A stretch of DNA of 64,000 nt from Gammaproteobacteria bacterium (lineage in GTDB: Bacteria > Pseudomonadota > Gammaproteobacteria > Eutrophobiales > Eutrophobiaceae): positions 372,001-436,000 of the forward strand of contig SCUJ01000006.1 of assembly GCA_004297165.1 (NCBI GenBank), read 5' to 3'. Made by a program: the position numbers and the translations under genes. Every line of letters starts with the position of its first letter. Positions within the stretch are counted from its first letter, which is position 1. The notes below the pieces were generated by a model. That model was not told where the DNA came from. It did not search any database and saw nothing but the letters and a program-made list of their open reading frames with translations. Below, piece by piece: positions 40,626 through 48,943 of the stretch.

Positions 40626-41429
40626 ATGCTCATCGATTCCCACTGCCATCTGCCCGAGATTGAGATGCCCGGAGGCGTCGCCGCGGTCATCGCGGAGGCG
40701 CAACAAGCGGGGATCGGGCATCTTTTGTGTGTCGCCATCGACGCGCAGACCTGGCCGAACCTCATCAATTTGTGCCAGGAATATCCCTGCGTGTCGGCCT
40801 CAATCGGAGTCCATCCCAATGCCAATCCCGGTACAGTGCTCGATCGCGCGGCCATGCTCGCGGCCGCGGGCAACGCCGGGGTCGTGGCGATCGGCGAGAC
40901 CGGGCTCGATTATTTCCGCAGCGAGGGGGATCTCGCCTGGCAGCAGGAGCGCTTTCGGGAACATATACATATCGCCCGTGACCTCAAGAAGCCGCTCATC
41001 GTCCATTCCCGCGAGGCGCGGGACGACGTCATCAGGATCCTCAAAGAAGAATCGGCCCATACGGTTGGCGGCGTGATGCATTGTTTCGTGGACGATCTGG
41101 AGACCGCCGGGCGCGCCATGGATCTGGGTTTTTATATCTCTTTCTCGGGGATCGTGACCTTCCGGAACGCGGCCGCCCTCCGGGAGGTGGCAAAACAGAT
41201 GCCGCTGGAGCGGATGCTGATCGAAACCGACGCCCCTTATCTTGCCCCCATGCCGCATCGCGGGAAGCAAAACCGGCCGGCCTTCGTCCGTTACGTGGCG
41301 GAATGCCTCGCGGAGTTGCGCGGGTTGCCGCTTGAGGAGATCGCCTGCGTCACCACGGAAAATTTTTATCGGCTCTTCCTGGCATCGATCAACTCGGACA
41401 CGCAGGCCACCGCACGGTCAAGCTCCTGA
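40626..41429 (+). CDS. TatD family metal-dependent hydrolase (YcfH type)
   Basis: A 267-residue TatD-type amidohydrolase. Metal-binding DSHCHLP (His6, His8), GETGLDYF, HSREARDD, MHCF and the ETDAPYLAP loop are all intact. Related proteins act as DNases or D-aminoacyl-tRNA/peptide hydrolases, and the real substrate is open. I choose ATG 40626 over the GTG one codon earlier. It ends this housekeeping block; its last 64 bases overlap the opposite-strand class V PLP gene. Confidence 0.94.
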   Translation: MLIDSHCHLPEIEMPGGVAAVIAEAQQAGIGHLLCVAIDAQTWPNLINLCQEYPCVSASIGVHPNANPGTVLDRAAMLAAAGNAGVVAIGETGLDYFRSEGDLAWQQERFREHIHIARDLKKPLIVHSREARDDVIRILKEESAHTVGGVMHCFVDDLETAGRAMDLGFYISFSGIVTFRNAAALREVAKQMPLERMLIETDAPYLAPMPHRGKQNRPAFVRYVAECLAELRGLPLEEIACVTTENFYRLFLASINSDTQATARSSS

Positions 41430-42517
41430 AGACTCGTGTAGAAGTGCGGGGAAAGGCGGACCCCGCCGCCCCGGTGGGCGCAGATGACGTTTCGATCCAG
41501 CAGACCGCGATGCAGCCGGGCCGGATCACAGTCCGCGATAGAGAAATTGATTATCCCGGCGCGGCGCCGCTCCTCCCCTGGAGTCAGGAATCGTATGCCG
41601 GGCACGGCCGTCAGCCGTTCGTACAAATAAGTTGACCGTTCCAGCACACGGCGGGAGATCTCCACCATTCCGATCTCCTGCAGCAGCGAGAGGCTCGCGG
41701 AGAGGGCGTGGATACCCAGCATGTTCGGACTGCCGCACTCGAACCGTTGCGCGGAATGGGCGATGCGCCAGTCGCGCTGATCGAAGTTGCCGGCGGCCTC
41801 AACCATGTGCCAGCCGAATTGATGCAGCCGCAGGCGATCCCTGGCCTCGGGGCGCGAATAAAAGAGGGCCAACCCTTCCGGGCCCAGCAGCCATTTATGG
41901 CCATCGGCCATGACAAAATCCGCCCCGCTGGCCTGGACGTCGCAGGCGATGGCGCCAAGGCTTTGAATGGCGTCCACGCAGAACAGGATGCCCCGCTTGC
42001 GGCAATGCGCCCCGAGTAATTCAAGGTCGAGACGGGCGCCGGAACCGTATTGCACGGAGCTTATGGTCAGGAGGCGGGTGGCGCGATCACAGGCATCGAT
42101 CAGGGCCTGTTCGGGCCCCGGTTGCTCGATGCGCACCTCCCGTAAAGCTACGCCCCGTTGCGTCTGTGCCTGCCAGGGGATGCGGTTGGAAGGAAATTCC
42201 TCGGTCGTGGTGACGATATTGTCGCCCGCTTGCCAGTCGATCCCTTCTGCCACCAGCGAGATCGCCTCTGAGGTGTTCTTGGTCAGGGCGATGTCATCGA
42301 CCGAGGTCGCGTTGACGAGTTCTCGCAATTGCTCCCGCAACCTGGCCTCGCGCGCCAGCCACCGGGGGTAGTGTTGCGCGCCCGAACGGGTGTTTTCGGC
42401 GGCGAAGGCGCGCACTGCCTCAGCGGTGCGCAATGGCCAGGGCGCCACCGCCGCGTGATTCAGATAGATCAATCCCCCGGCCTGGGGAAATTCTTCGGCA
42501 AAGAGCGCATCGGGCAT
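41366..42517 (-). CDS. Class V PLP-dependent aminotransferase-fold enzyme
   Basis: A 383-residue fold-type I PLP enzyme of the class V group (cysteine desulfurase, isopenicillin N epimerase and C-S lyase relatives). YLNHAAVAP is the N-terminal substrate loop, Asp182 in CVDAIQSLGA faces the PLP pyridine, and Lys208 in ADGHKWLLGPEG is the Schiff-base residue. No cysteine loop of group I desulfurases is visible. I start it at ATG 42517; the frame stays open to 43456 but that part is antisense to the hydrolase gene. It overlaps tatD by 64 bases tail to tail and is divergent from the hydrolase-trpB-trpA-PepSY set. Reaction unknown. Confidence 0.85.
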   Translation of the reverse strand: MPDALFAEEFPQAGGLIYLNHAAVAPWPLRTAEAVRAFAAENTRSGAQHYPRWLAREARLREQLRELVNATSVDDIALTKNTSEAISLVAEGIDWQAGDNIVTTTEEFPSNRIPWQAQTQRGVALREVRIEQPGPEQALIDACDRATRLLTISSVQYGSGARLDLELLGAHCRKRGILFCVDAIQSLGAIACDVQASGADFVMADGHKWLLGPEGLALFYSRPEARDRLRLHQFGWHMVEAAGNFDQRDWRIAHSAQRFECGSPNMLGIHALSASLSLLQEIGMVEISRRVLERSTYLYERLTAVPGIRFLTPGEERRRAGIINFSIADCDPARLHRGLLDRNVICAHRGGGVRLSPHFYTSLQELDRAVACVSELIDARKSR

Positions 42518-42613
42518 GCCTGTGACTCCGGGTGGACTGGATGGATTTCCGCTATGGTAAATCCGCGTGCCGCACCCCGGAAGTATTTTGTCCGTCTGGG
42601 GAATTACGGCAGA

Positions 42614-43516
42614 ATGCGGGATATGACGTATCTCCCCGTGCATCCGCCGCGTGTGCTCCGCATCCCGATCCGATCGCTGGAGCATGCCGTGTACCTCTGG
42701 GGTGCGGACTCGGCCCCGGCTATTTTTCTGCTGCACGGTTTTGCCGATACCGCGATGAGTTTTCAGTTTCTCGCGGACCGCCTGGCGGATCGCTGGCGGG
42801 TCATCGCCCCGGATTTGCAGGGTTTCGGCGCCACCGGCTGGAATCCCAGGGGCTACTGGTTTCCGGATTATTTCGCCGATCTCGACGCCTTGCTCAACGA
42901 ATTCAGCCCGGATGAGCCGGTGCGTCTCGCCGGGCACAGCATGGGCGGCAACATCGCCACCCATTATGCGGGCATCCTGCCGGAGCGGGTCGCTCTGCTC
43001 GTCTCCCTCGATTCCTTCGGTCTGCGCGAGACCAATCCCGAACAGGCCCCGGAGCGATTCGCGGAATGGTTGCGGCAGTGGCGGACCCGGCCGGAATTCA
43101 ATGTCTATGACGATGAGAACGCTTATGCTGGCATCATTCGCGAACGCGCCCCGCACATCACCGCCGATCGCGCCGTGTATCTCGCGCCGTTCTGGAGCAA
43201 GCGGACGGAGTCGGGCAAATGGACGAGCCGGATCGATCCGAATCACAAAATGGTCAATCCAATACTCTATCGCCGGGCGGAGGCCCGCGCCTGCTGGCAG
43301 CGCATCCGCGCGCGAACCTTGCTGGTCCTGGGCGGCGAGTCGAAGACCTGGGCGCGTTATTATCGGGAAGGCGGCCGGGACGATTTCCACCCCTGGTTCG
43401 CGGACCTTCGCGAAACCACCATTCCCGGCGCCGGACACATGATCCACCTCGATCAACCGGAATTGCTCGCGCGGACCCTGGATGATTTTTTCTCCCGCTC
43501 CGGTATTCCCATATAA
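42614..43516 (+). CDS. Alpha/beta hydrolase
   Basis: A 300-residue alpha/beta hydrolase. The oxyanion strand is LLHGFADT, nucleophile Ser109 lies in the elbow AGHSMGG, and the catalytic His is in PGAGHMIHLDQPE. The acid is probably in the LVLGGESK loop. The cap region (about 135-225) is tryptophan- and arginine-rich. Possible starts are ATG 42554, 42614 and 42623; 42614 is chosen for the GGGG upstream and because the segment before it is unlike the family. It precedes trpB by 33 bases on the same strand. Esterase, dehalogenase-like or formamidase activity cannot be told apart. Confidence 0.85.
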   Translation: MRDMTYLPVHPPRVLRIPIRSLEHAVYLWGADSAPAIFLLHGFADTAMSFQFLADRLADRWRVIAPDLQGFGATGWNPRGYWFPDYFADLDALLNEFSPDEPVRLAGHSMGGNIATHYAGILPERVALLVSLDSFGLRETNPEQAPERFAEWLRQWRTRPEFNVYDDENAYAGIIRERAPHITADRAVYLAPFWSKRTESGKWTSRIDPNHKMVNPILYRRAEARACWQRIRARTLLVLGGESKTWARYYREGGRDDFHPWFADLRETTIPGAGHMIHLDQPELLARTLDDFFSRSGIPI

Positions 43517-43549
43517 TGCCGCGCTGTTGATGAGAGACCTTATCTACCG

Positions 43550-44809
43550 ATGAGCATGAAGAAATTCGAGGAGTTGTTTCAATTCGAGCCGGGACGCGAG
43601 GGCTTCTATGGCGAGTACGGCGGCGCCTACATACCCGAGATCCTGCACGAAACACTCGCGGAACTCACCCGCGCCTTCGAGAACGCACGCCGGGATCCGG
43701 CCTTCTGGCGGGAGTATGCGGAACTAATGGGCAGCTATTCCTGCCGGCCCACGCCGATCACCCGCTGTGATAACCTCAGCCGGCAATACGACATCGACAT
43801 CTTCTTGAAGCGCGAGGACCTGAACCACACCGGGGCGCACAAGGCGAACAATGTCCTGGGTCAGGGGTTGCTGGTGCGGCGCATGGGCAAGAAACGGGTC
43901 ATCGCCGAGACCGGCGCGGGCCAGCATGGCGTGGCGACCGCCACGATGGCGGCGAAACTGGGTTTCGAATGCACGATCTACATGGGCGCGGTGGATGTCG
44001 AGCGCCAGCGACCGAATGTCTTCTGGATGGAGCAATTGGGCGCGCAAGTGGTGGCGGTGGAGGACGGTACCCGGACCCTGAAGGATGCGATCAACGCGGC
44101 GATGCGCGACTGGTGCGCCTCCATGGCGGACACCCACTACGTACTGGGCACGGTCTGCGGTCCCCATCCCTTTCCCCTGATGGTGACCTATTTTCAATCC
44201 ATCATCGGCCGCGAGGCCAGGGACCAGATGCTGCGGATCCAGGGCAGGCTGCCGGACCGTGTCTATGCCTGCGTGGGCGGCGGCTCGAACGCGAGCGGGA
44301 TCTTCGCCGGCTTTCTCGACGATAAGGTCGAACTGGTGGGCGTCGAGGCCGGCGGGCTTGGTCTGGATACGCATCAGCATGCGGCGAGGATCGCGGGGCA
44401 CGATGCCTGCGCCGGGGTCGCGCAGGGTTACCGCACCTATTTCATCCAGGATGCGGAAGGGCAGATGCGGGAGACGCACTCCATCTCGGCGGGGCTCGAT
44501 TACATCGGCGTCGGTCCCATCCTGGCGTGGCTGCACGATTCCGGCCGGATCCGCTTCGCGGCCGCGACGGATCAGGAGGTCATCCAGGCCTTCAAGACGC
44601 TCGTCAGACAGGAGGGGATCATCCCGGCGCTGGAGAGCAGTCATGCGATCGCCCAGGTCTTGAAAGAGGCGCCGGCGATGCCGCGAGGAACCACGGTTCT
44701 AATCAACCTGTCCGGGCGCGGCGACAAGGACATCTTTACCATCGCCGAGGCGCTGGCGGACGAACGCTGGCTGGAATTCCTGCGGCGCAAGGTCGCGGCG
44801 GCCGGATGA
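43550..44809 (+). CDS. trpB: Tryptophan synthase beta chain
   Basis: A 419-residue TrpB. Lys98 in HTGAHKANN forms the PLP Schiff base, Glu120 in AETGAGQHG is the catalytic acid-base, and GGGSNASG binds the PLP phosphate; LSGRGDKDIF is intact. So it should condense indole with serine. The stretch VEAGGLGLDTHQHAARI differs from the VEPGGHGIETGEHGAPL of enteric TrpB and recalls chlamydial TrpB, from memory. trpF, trpC and trpD are not nearby. It starts 33 bases after the hydrolase and ends 4 bases before trpA. It may be the only copy or a second one with a special role. Confidence 0.94.
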   Translation: MSMKKFEELFQFEPGREGFYGEYGGAYIPEILHETLAELTRAFENARRDPAFWREYAELMGSYSCRPTPITRCDNLSRQYDIDIFLKREDLNHTGAHKANNVLGQGLLVRRMGKKRVIAETGAGQHGVATATMAAKLGFECTIYMGAVDVERQRPNVFWMEQLGAQVVAVEDGTRTLKDAINAAMRDWCASMADTHYVLGTVCGPHPFPLMVTYFQSIIGREARDQMLRIQGRLPDRVYACVGGGSNASGIFAGFLDDKVELVGVEAGGLGLDTHQHAARIAGHDACAGVAQGYRTYFIQDAEGQMRETHSISAGLDYIGVGPILAWLHDSGRIRFAAATDQEVIQAFKTLVRQEGIIPALESSHAIAQVLKEAPAMPRGTTVLINLSGRGDKDIFTIAEALADERWLEFLRRKVAAAG

Positions 44810-44813
44810 GAGG

Positions 44814-45602
44814 GTGAGACAAGTGCTGGAAGACTATTTACGGAACAAGCTGCAATCGCAACCGTTGTTGGTGATGACGCATCTGGTGGCAGGTTATCCG
44901 TCCCTGGAGGATAACTGGCGCATGCTGGAGGCGATGCGCGATGCGGGCGTGGCCCTGGTCGAGCTGCAATTCCCTTTCAGCGAGCCCATCGCCGACGGCC
45001 CGGTCTTTGTGCGCGCCAACCAACTCGCCTTGCAGCAAGGCATGAACGGGGAACGCTATTTCGATTTCATGCGCCGGGCGGCGCGGGAATTCGAATTTCC
45101 ATTGTTATACATGGGCTATTACAACCCGGTGTTCAGGCTGGGCGGGCAACGCTTCTGCGATGCCCTCAAGGACGCCGGAGGGCGGGGTTATATCATTGCC
45201 GATCTGCCGCCGGAGCTGGCTGTGGATCTGGACGTGAAGGCGCGCGAGGCAGGGCTCGATCCCATTCATCTCATGACGCCCGCCAACAGCGAGGCGCGCC
45301 TGCGGGAGATCGCGGTCAACGCCGCGGGTTTCGTTTATTGCGTCGCGCGCAAGGGCGTGACCGGAAGGCAGACCGCGCTGGGACTGGACGTGACGGATTA
45401 TCTGGACCGTTGCCGCAAGGCAACCGGTCTGCCGATCGGATTGGGATTCGGCATCCGCACAACAGAGGACCTCCGGCAACTCAAAGGGCACGCGGACATC
45501 GCCATCATCGGCACCGCCTGTCTCGAGATATGGGAACAGGAAGGCGAGCAGGCTTATCGGGATTATCTACACGCGCTGCAAAAGGCGGCGGGAAGGAATT
45601 AA
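44814..45602 (+). CDS. trpA: Tryptophan synthase alpha chain (divergent)
   Basis: A 262-residue TrpA. The catalytic pair Glu50 (VELQFPFSEP) and Asp61 (DGP) is present, as are YYNPVF, GVTGRQT in loop 6 and GFGIRTTEDL, so it should split indole-glycerol phosphate. The N-terminus (LVMTHLVAGYPSLEDN) and MTPANSEARL depart from the enteric sequence (FVTLGDP, LIAP-type). It starts at GTG 44814 behind GAGAGG, 4 bases after trpB, and the PepSY gene follows after 2 bases. All three are surely co-translated. Confidence 0.92.
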   Translation: MRQVLEDYLRNKLQSQPLLVMTHLVAGYPSLEDNWRMLEAMRDAGVALVELQFPFSEPIADGPVFVRANQLALQQGMNGERYFDFMRRAAREFEFPLLYMGYYNPVFRLGGQRFCDALKDAGGRGYIIADLPPELAVDLDVKAREAGLDPIHLMTPANSEARLREIAVNAAGFVYCVARKGVTGRQTALGLDVTDYLDRCRKATGLPIGLGFGIRTTEDLRQLKGHADIAIIGTACLEIWEQEGEQAYRDYLHALQKAAGRN

Positions 45603-45604
45603 TC

Positions 45605-46765
45605 ATGGTGTCGAAATTCAACCGGTTCATTTTCTGGACCCATCTGATCTGTGCCCTGCTTACGGCGCCCGTGATCCTCATCATGTCGATCACGGGGGTG
45701 CTGCTGATGTATGAAAAACAGGTTGTCCACTACCTGGAAAGAATCCCCGCCCCGAAGAATGGCGCAAACACACAATCCTTTCGTTTGAACGACTTGCTGA
45801 AGGGTGACCAGGCCAGTGTCCCGCGATCGATTACGCTGTCCGTCGATCCCGCCGCGCCCATCGTCATCGGTGCGGGCATGCGTGGTCCCGGCCTTTACCT
45901 CGATCCCTATTCCGGACAGGTCATCGCCGATCCGGCTGCGGGTACCCGGCGTTTTTTTCAACTGCTGACCGCCTGGCATCGCTGGTTCGCCCTCGCTGAT
46001 GAACACCGCGGCGTAGGCAGGATGATCACAGGAGCAAGCAATCTGGTCTTTCTTTATCTGATATGCAGCGGACTGTATCTCTGGATGCCGAGGATCTGGA
46101 AGTGGTCGCAGGTGCGCGCAGCCCTGTATGTAAGGCCAGGGTTGACCTCAGGACGGGCGCGGGATTGGAACCGGCACCGGGTCTATGGGTTTTGGTGCGC
46201 CTTGCCACTCGCGGTCGTTGTGGCCACCGCGGTGGTGTTCTCCTACGGCTGGGCAAATGCCCTGGTCTTCCGGCTGGCCGGCGAGAGTCCCACATCCGGA
46301 CAGCGCGGCGGGCCGCCGGGCATGGCCCGGCAGGGGGAATTCGGCCCTCCGGGACAATCGACCGCCCCAGCCGTTCCGCCACGCCCCCTGGAGGAGTACA
46401 TTCAAGCCGTAACGGCCAGCATGCCCGACTGGCGCACCCTGACGCTGCAACTCCCGCGCGCGGGCGAGAAGGCGATACGGATTGACGTCGATCGCGGCTA
46501 TGGCGGCGAACCGCAAAAACGGTCGACGCTCGAAGTGGATCTGGAGAGCGCCGGATTGATCTCCACGCAATCCTTCGCCGATCAAACCACGGGCCGCCGC
46601 TGGCGGACCCTCATCCGCTTCCTGCACACCGGCGAAGCACTGGGGCTTGCGGGACAGACCCTGGCTGGCGTTGTGTCTTTCGTCTCGCTGATCCTGATCT
46701 GGACCGGGGTCAAGTTGGCCTGGCGCAGATATATCCGCCCGTTATTTGGCGCTACACCGGCCTAA
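45605..46765 (+). CDS. PepSY-associated transmembrane protein
   Basis: A 386-residue membrane protein of the PepSY-TM family. Hydrophobic helices lie at about 8-32, 138-158, 195-215 and 350-372. A large periplasmic loop follows the first helix, and a Gly/Pro-rich linker (about 230-265) precedes a PepSY-like domain (about 265-335). Histidines near membrane ends (His13, AWHRWF, RFLHTGE) are at positions that could hold heme, as proposed for redox-active relatives linked to iron reductases. It begins 2 bases after trpA, an odd neighbour. A terminator follows. Function unknown; a membrane redox role is a guess. Confidence 0.85.
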   Translation: MVSKFNRFIFWTHLICALLTAPVILIMSITGVLLMYEKQVVHYLERIPAPKNGANTQSFRLNDLLKGDQASVPRSITLSVDPAAPIVIGAGMRGPGLYLDPYSGQVIADPAAGTRRFFQLLTAWHRWFALADEHRGVGRMITGASNLVFLYLICSGLYLWMPRIWKWSQVRAALYVRPGLTSGRARDWNRHRVYGFWCALPLAVVVATAVVFSYGWANALVFRLAGESPTSGQRGGPPGMARQGEFGPPGQSTAPAVPPRPLEEYIQAVTASMPDWRTLTLQLPRAGEKAIRIDVDRGYGGEPQKRSTLEVDLESAGLISTQSFADQTTGRRWRTLIRFLHTGEALGLAGQTLAGVVSFVSLILIWTGVKLAWRRYIRPLFGATPA

Positions 46766-46795
46766 TAGTAGGTTATTAAGACACACCAAACGTCA

Positions 46796-46824
46796 ACCCA
46801 CAGCCAGGTTGTGTGGGTGTTTTC
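46796..46824 (+). terminator. Probable rho-independent terminator after the trpBA-PepSY operon
   Basis: ACCCACA (46796-46802) pairs with TGTGGGT (46812-46818) around a 9-base loop, followed by GTGTTTT. The stem is 30 bases after the PepSY stop. The U run is interrupted, so efficiency is uncertain. Confidence 0.6.
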
Positions 46825-46836
46825 GTACGTTATAAT
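46809..46836 (+). promoter_or_regulatory. Candidate sigma-70 promoter for the acyl-CoA synthetase gene
   Basis: A perfect TATAAT (46831-46836) lies 16 bases after TTGTGT (46809-46814), about 26 bases before the first possible start codon. The -35 box falls inside the right arm and loop of the preceding terminator, so the two signals overlap. Confidence 0.5.
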
Positions 46837-46861
46837 CCCTTCTTAGACAAACTCTAAGACG

Positions 46862-48940
46862 ATGGAAGGATTAGATACTGGAACCAATATGAACAAGAAA
46901 AACCTGGACGCACTATTCGATCCCCAATCCATTGCCATCGTCGGCGCATCGGCCACCGCCGGCAAGGCAGGCTATATGGCGGTGAAACTCCTGGAGACGT
47001 ATGCCGGCAAGGTATACCCGGTCAACCCGAAGGCAAAGGAGATCCTGGGCCACAAGGTCTATCCCTCACTGTCGACGATTGGCCAGCCGGTGGATCTGGT
47101 GCTCTTCGCCGTTCCGGCCTCCGAGTGTCCCGCCCTCATGCGGGAGGCGGCCGGTATCGGCGCCAGGGCCGCGATCATCATGGGCGGCGGTTTTGGCGAG
47201 ACAGGCGCTGAGGGATTGAAGATACAGAACGAACTCGTGGCCATCAGCCGGCAATATGATATGCGCATGCTGGGACCTAATACCGGCGGTTATGCGAATC
47301 CCGTCAAGCGCCTGGTGGCCAGTTTCTCCGTGTCGTACTCCAAGCTGCCGCCCGGCAGTATTGCCGTCGTCTCGCAGAGCGGCGGGATCAGCCTGATCCT
47401 GGCCTGCATGCTGGAGAATCAGGGCTTCGGGGTCAGCCTGACCGTGGGGCTGGGCAATTCCGTGGATGTGGACGCCGCGGATGTCATCGATTACCTCGCG
47501 CAGGATTCGAATACACGGGCAATCGCCCTTTACCTCGAAGGAATCGGAGATGGCCGCCGCTTGTACGAATCGATCCGGCGGGCCACGAGGATCAAACCGG
47601 TCATCGCCCTGACCATCGGCCGCAACGCGATCGGGGACTTCGCCAAATCCCATACCGGCAATCTGGTGGGTTCCTATCAAATCAAAACCGCGGCCTTCCG
47701 GCAGGCCGGGGCGGTTGTCGTGGAGAATTCCAATGACCTCGTGGATGCGGCGTGCGCGTTTTCGTTGCTGCGGTTGCCGCCGGCCGCCGATCCCGCGATT
47801 GGCGTGCTGGTCGGTCAGGCCGGCGCGGGGCTCTTGATCCTGGACCAGTTGAAATCCCTCTCCATCAATGTCCCGCACCTTGGCGAGGCGACCATCGCCA
47901 GGATCGCGGAGCAACTCCCGCCGATGCATTACCTCAACAATCCGGTCGATGCCGGGCGGCCCACCCCGGAGTTTCCGGAAGTTTTGCGCATACTTGCACA
48001 GGACGACCAATTGCATGCGATCGTCGTGTTCGTTCTGCACGAACCCACCGTACTGGACCCCGTGGCGATGTTTCGGGAACTCAAACCGCAATTAACCAAA
48101 CCCGTCATCTACGGTACGGCTGGAGAGACGGCCGACATGGCGGCAACCTGTCGCGGACTCGTCGAGCAAGGGGTGGCGCCGTACACCTCGCCCGAACGGA
48201 CCGCCCGCGCCATGAGGGCGCTCGCCGAGGATGCGCGCAACCGTCAGCGCCTGTCCTTCCAGGATGAGAATCGGCCAAGTTCGCAGCGGGAGATCAGACT
48301 GCCGCCTGGGAGGATCGATGAGGCTACAGGCAAGGACCTGTGCCGGACGGCCGGGATACCGGCGCCGGAATTCAGGACTTGCCGCGATCGCCAGGAGGCA
48401 CATAAGACGTTTGCCGAATTGCGCAAGCCGCTTGCCGTGAAGGTGTTAAGCGCGGATATCCTGCACAAAACCGAAGTGGGCGGCGTTTTTCTGAACATCA
48501 GGACGGCGGACGAACTCGATAACGCGCTACAAAAGATCGATCGCATCCCTGCTGCGGGATCGGTGGCCTATCTGCTGGAAGAGATGGCGGAACCAGGGTT
48601 GGATCTGATTCTTGGCGGCATGCGCGATCCGGTCTTCGGACCGGTCGTGCTGCTCGGTATCGGCGGCACCATCGCCGAGGCCATCAAGGATGTCAGCATG
48701 CGGCTTGCGCCCATCCAGCCTCAGGATGCCGCCGAGATGTTGCAGGAACTGCGGGCGAAGGTCTTGCTGGAGGGGTGGCGTGGCGCTCCGCCCGTCAACC
48801 GGCAGGCCGTGATCGACGCCATGTTGGCCGTCTCGGATCTCCTGGTCGGCTGCCCGGACATCCAGGAACTGGATATCAATCCCTTGCGGGCCACCGCTAC
48901 CGGCGTTCTGGCGCTGGATGCCTTGATCGTGCGGGCTTGA
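46862..48940 (+). CDS. Acyl-CoA synthetase, NDP-forming (fused alpha-beta ADP-forming type)
   Basis: A 692-residue ADP-forming acyl-CoA synthetase. The alpha part has a CoA-binding Rossmann domain (about 14-140), a succinyl-CoA-ligase-like domain with VVSQSGG, and the phosphorylated His264 in KSHTGNLVG. The beta part (about 480-692) is an ATP-grasp domain with VLSADILHKTEVGGVFLNI and ELDINPLRA. It interconverts acyl-CoA, ADP and phosphate with acid, ATP and CoA; in many anaerobes it makes ATP from acetyl-CoA. The usual GPNC-G reads GPNTGG. Starts at 46862 or 46889; the latter gives the usual N-terminus. It converges on the thiolase gene with a 3-base gap. Confidence 0.9.
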   Translation: MEGLDTGTNMNKKNLDALFDPQSIAIVGASATAGKAGYMAVKLLETYAGKVYPVNPKAKEILGHKVYPSLSTIGQPVDLVLFAVPASECPALMREAAGIGARAAIIMGGGFGETGAEGLKIQNELVAISRQYDMRMLGPNTGGYANPVKRLVASFSVSYSKLPPGSIAVVSQSGGISLILACMLENQGFGVSLTVGLGNSVDVDAADVIDYLAQDSNTRAIALYLEGIGDGRRLYESIRRATRIKPVIALTIGRNAIGDFAKSHTGNLVGSYQIKTAAFRQAGAVVVENSNDLVDAACAFSLLRLPPAADPAIGVLVGQAGAGLLILDQLKSLSINVPHLGEATIARIAEQLPPMHYLNNPVDAGRPTPEFPEVLRILAQDDQLHAIVVFVLHEPTVLDPVAMFRELKPQLTKPVIYGTAGETADMAATCRGLVEQGVAPYTSPERTARAMRALAEDARNRQRLSFQDENRPSSQREIRLPPGRIDEATGKDLCRTAGIPAPEFRTCRDRQEAHKTFAELRKPLAVKVLSADILHKTEVGGVFLNIRTADELDNALQKIDRIPAAGSVAYLLEEMAEPGLDLILGGMRDPVFGPVVLLGIGGTIAEAIKDVSMRLAPIQPQDAAEMLQELRAKVLLEGWRGAPPVNRQAVIDAMLAVSDLLVGCPDIQELDINPLRATATGVLALDALIVRA

Positions 48941-48943
48941 GTC

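Noticed and set aside
41366-42517. Kynureninase that could feed anthranilate to the nearby trpBA, as in a Chlamydia tryptophan-recycling operon
   Set aside because: The sequence around the PLP lysine (ADGHKWLLGPEG) and the N-terminus fit the isopenicillin N epimerase/desulfurase branch, not kynureninase, and trpD, trpC and trpF are missing nearby.
42518-43456. A 696-residue reading frame that would fuse 313 more residues to the class V PLP enzyme
   Set aside because: The extra part is exactly antisense to the alpha/beta hydrolase, has no family signature, and MPDALF at 42517 is a normal start for the PLP enzyme.
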